DNA of 39,076 bases from a virus: IMG/VR virus record IMGVR_UViG_3300025128_000122, positions 1 to 39,076 of that record, one strand, 5' to 3'. Shown piece by piece: positions 38,309-39,076 of this stretch. The position numbers and the translations under genes are program-made. The notes beneath the pieces were generated by a model. The model was not told the origin of the DNA. It was given only the letters and a program-made list of their open reading frames with translations, and made no database searches. Within the stretch, counting starts at the first letter, position 1. Each line of letters begins with the position of its first letter.

Positions 38309-38901
38309 AGTTCTAATCCTGTTAGCTTGCTTGTATCTCCAAACATACCTTTAGGAAAGGTATTGCAGGATATACTAACTCTTTCTTCTGTTTCTGTTGG
38401 AGGGACCATATGCATTAAAGATGACGGAAACACCGCAAACTGATTACACTTCACATTAAAAAACCAACTTTCAGAATTATGTATATTAAAATCTTTTGGC
38501 TCTAATTTAATTTGATCGTACCCATCTTTAAAAAACATAATCTTATCTAGCTCATCATCAGCTTTAACATAAAAAACTCCAGACAAATAACTATTGCTAT
38601 GACTGTGCCTATGATGGAACTCGCCTTTTTTTGTGAAGTTTACCCAACTTTGAGTAATATCAAGAGACACATCTTCTTTAACTCTTAATACATTTTCGGC
38701 ATAATTATTAAAACAATTACTAATAAATGTTTTTAATTTACCTAAAGTTTTATTCTCTAACAAAGAATTATTAACACTTGTTGAGTTTCCCTGATTAGGT
38801 CTTTGCTTTTGTTTCATAATAAAATTCATTTCTTTTTTAGTCAGATCTCTGCCTAAATCAAAAAAACAAACTGTGCTAGGAAACAGTGTGTGAGCAATCA
38901 T
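38305..38901 (-). CDS. 2OG-Fe(II) oxygenase, TIGR02466-like
   Basis: A 198-residue putative oxygenase: the iron-binding region FHHRHSHSNSYLSGVFYV (95-112), the distal H164 (SLMHMVPP) and R174 (EERVSISCN) fit the TIGR02466 type often found in marine phages. A conserved W (ITQSWVNF) precedes it. The protein differs enough from its neighbour that the two are not a simple recent duplication. Starts in a TAATG overlap with the upstream partial gene and overlaps the next by four bases. Substrate unknown. Confidence 0.75.
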   Translation of the reverse strand: MIAHTLFPSTVCFFDLGRDLTKKEMNFIMKQKQRPNQGNSTSVNNSLLENKTLGKLKTFISNCFNNYAENVLRVKEDVSLDITQSWVNFTKKGEFHHRHSHSNSYLSGVFYVKADDELDKIMFFKDGYDQIKLEPKDFNIHNSESWFFNVKCNQFAVFPSSLMHMVPPTETEERVSISCNTFPKGMFGDTSKLTGLEL

Positions 38902-39076
38902 TAGTTTAAAGCCCTTCTAAACTTTTCATCTTCTTCTTCTATTTCTTTTACTTGTTCTGGCAACCATTGTGTATCTATCTTATCCTCAAAGTCTTTAGAC
39001 AATTCCATAACTTTGTATACTTCCTCTATGGTTGGGCAAGGTCTTGGGTCTTCCCATCTGGTAAATACATTGTTTG
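38901..39076 (-). CDS. Partial hypothetical protein (window edge)
   Basis: A minus-strand frame enters from the right edge and stops at 38901, sharing one base with the oxygenase start. The visible 57 residues include WEDPRPCPTIEEVYKVMELS and an acidic, helical end (QVKEIEEEDEKFRRALN). The start lies beyond the window. I do not recognise it; the acidic tail is compatible with a small structural or accessory protein. Confidence 0.6.
   Translation of the reverse strand, partial: NNVFTRWEDPRPCPTIEEVYKVMELSKDFEDKIDTQWLPEQVKEIEEEDEKFRRALN

Noticed and set aside
1-39076. CRISPR array, tRNA, rRNA, insertion sequence, integrase or attachment site
   Set aside because: None seen. The repeats found are three dispersed hairpins and short tandem units inside genes.

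Overview
The window looks like part of the genome of a short-tailed (podovirus-type) phage of a marine bacterium, most likely an uncultured one. The evidence is the gene content: a T7 gp4-like primase-helicase, an ERF annealase with a Cas4/RecB-like exonuclease and an SSB-tailed protein, a RusA resolvase, a beta-rich nozzle-like protein, a 2,098-residue ejection-type protein, a T4-type lysozyme, two 2-oxoglutarate/Fe(II) oxygenases, and a run of very small Lys-rich proteins of the kind common in marine phages. I see no integrase, tRNA, rRNA, CRISPR or transposase. Large terminase, portal, capsid and DNA polymerase are absent, so they presumably lie beyond the edges. The layout reminds me of HMO-2011-type phages; that is recollection, not a search result.

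Layout. 1-830: non-coding, AT-rich, with several RNA-like structures and the first of three copies of one hairpin repeat. 833-1525: an isolated, compositionally odd gene with its own terminator. 1578-2035: non-coding, with another structured, T-run-terminated element. 2075-2738: two small plus-strand genes, converging on a minus-strand small terminase gene (2803-3270). 3400-12601: a long plus-strand run of about 28 small, tightly packed genes, nearly all with AGGAG-type ribosome sites. Most are of unknown function; recognisable ones are a GP88-like protein, an Api92/YubB-like protein, a PD-(D/E)XK nuclease-like protein and a cytosine-C5 methyltransferase. 12593-15536, minus: HNH protein, DUF1367/NinB-like protein, primase-helicase, RusA. 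15587-18368, plus: exonuclease, ERF, SSB-like, a possible ribbon-helix-helix protein and an unknown. 18379-18421: a strong hairpin between convergent operons. 18428-39076, minus: late genes for lysis, small basic proteins, ejection and tail proteins, and oxygenases, almost all overlapping by 1 or 4 bases.

How the genes work together. The primase-helicase opens and primes DNA. Exonuclease, ERF and SSB-like protein form a single-strand annealing recombination module, and RusA and the HNH and NinB-like proteins process junctions. The late block builds the nozzle and ejection apparatus, and supplies an endolysin plus two holin candidates. The plus-strand small-gene run is the usual place for host-takeover and counter-defence functions.

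The most striking item is at 10304-11559. Two long reading frames overlap for about 1.18 kb: a C5-methyltransferase beginning with GTG, and a Trp/Pro-motif protein of 392 residues beginning with ATG two bases earlier. The starts lie within one ATGTG and share one Shine-Dalgarno. Both frames carry recognisable protein signatures, so this appears to be true dual coding. The gene just upstream encodes a PD-(D/E)XK nuclease-like protein.
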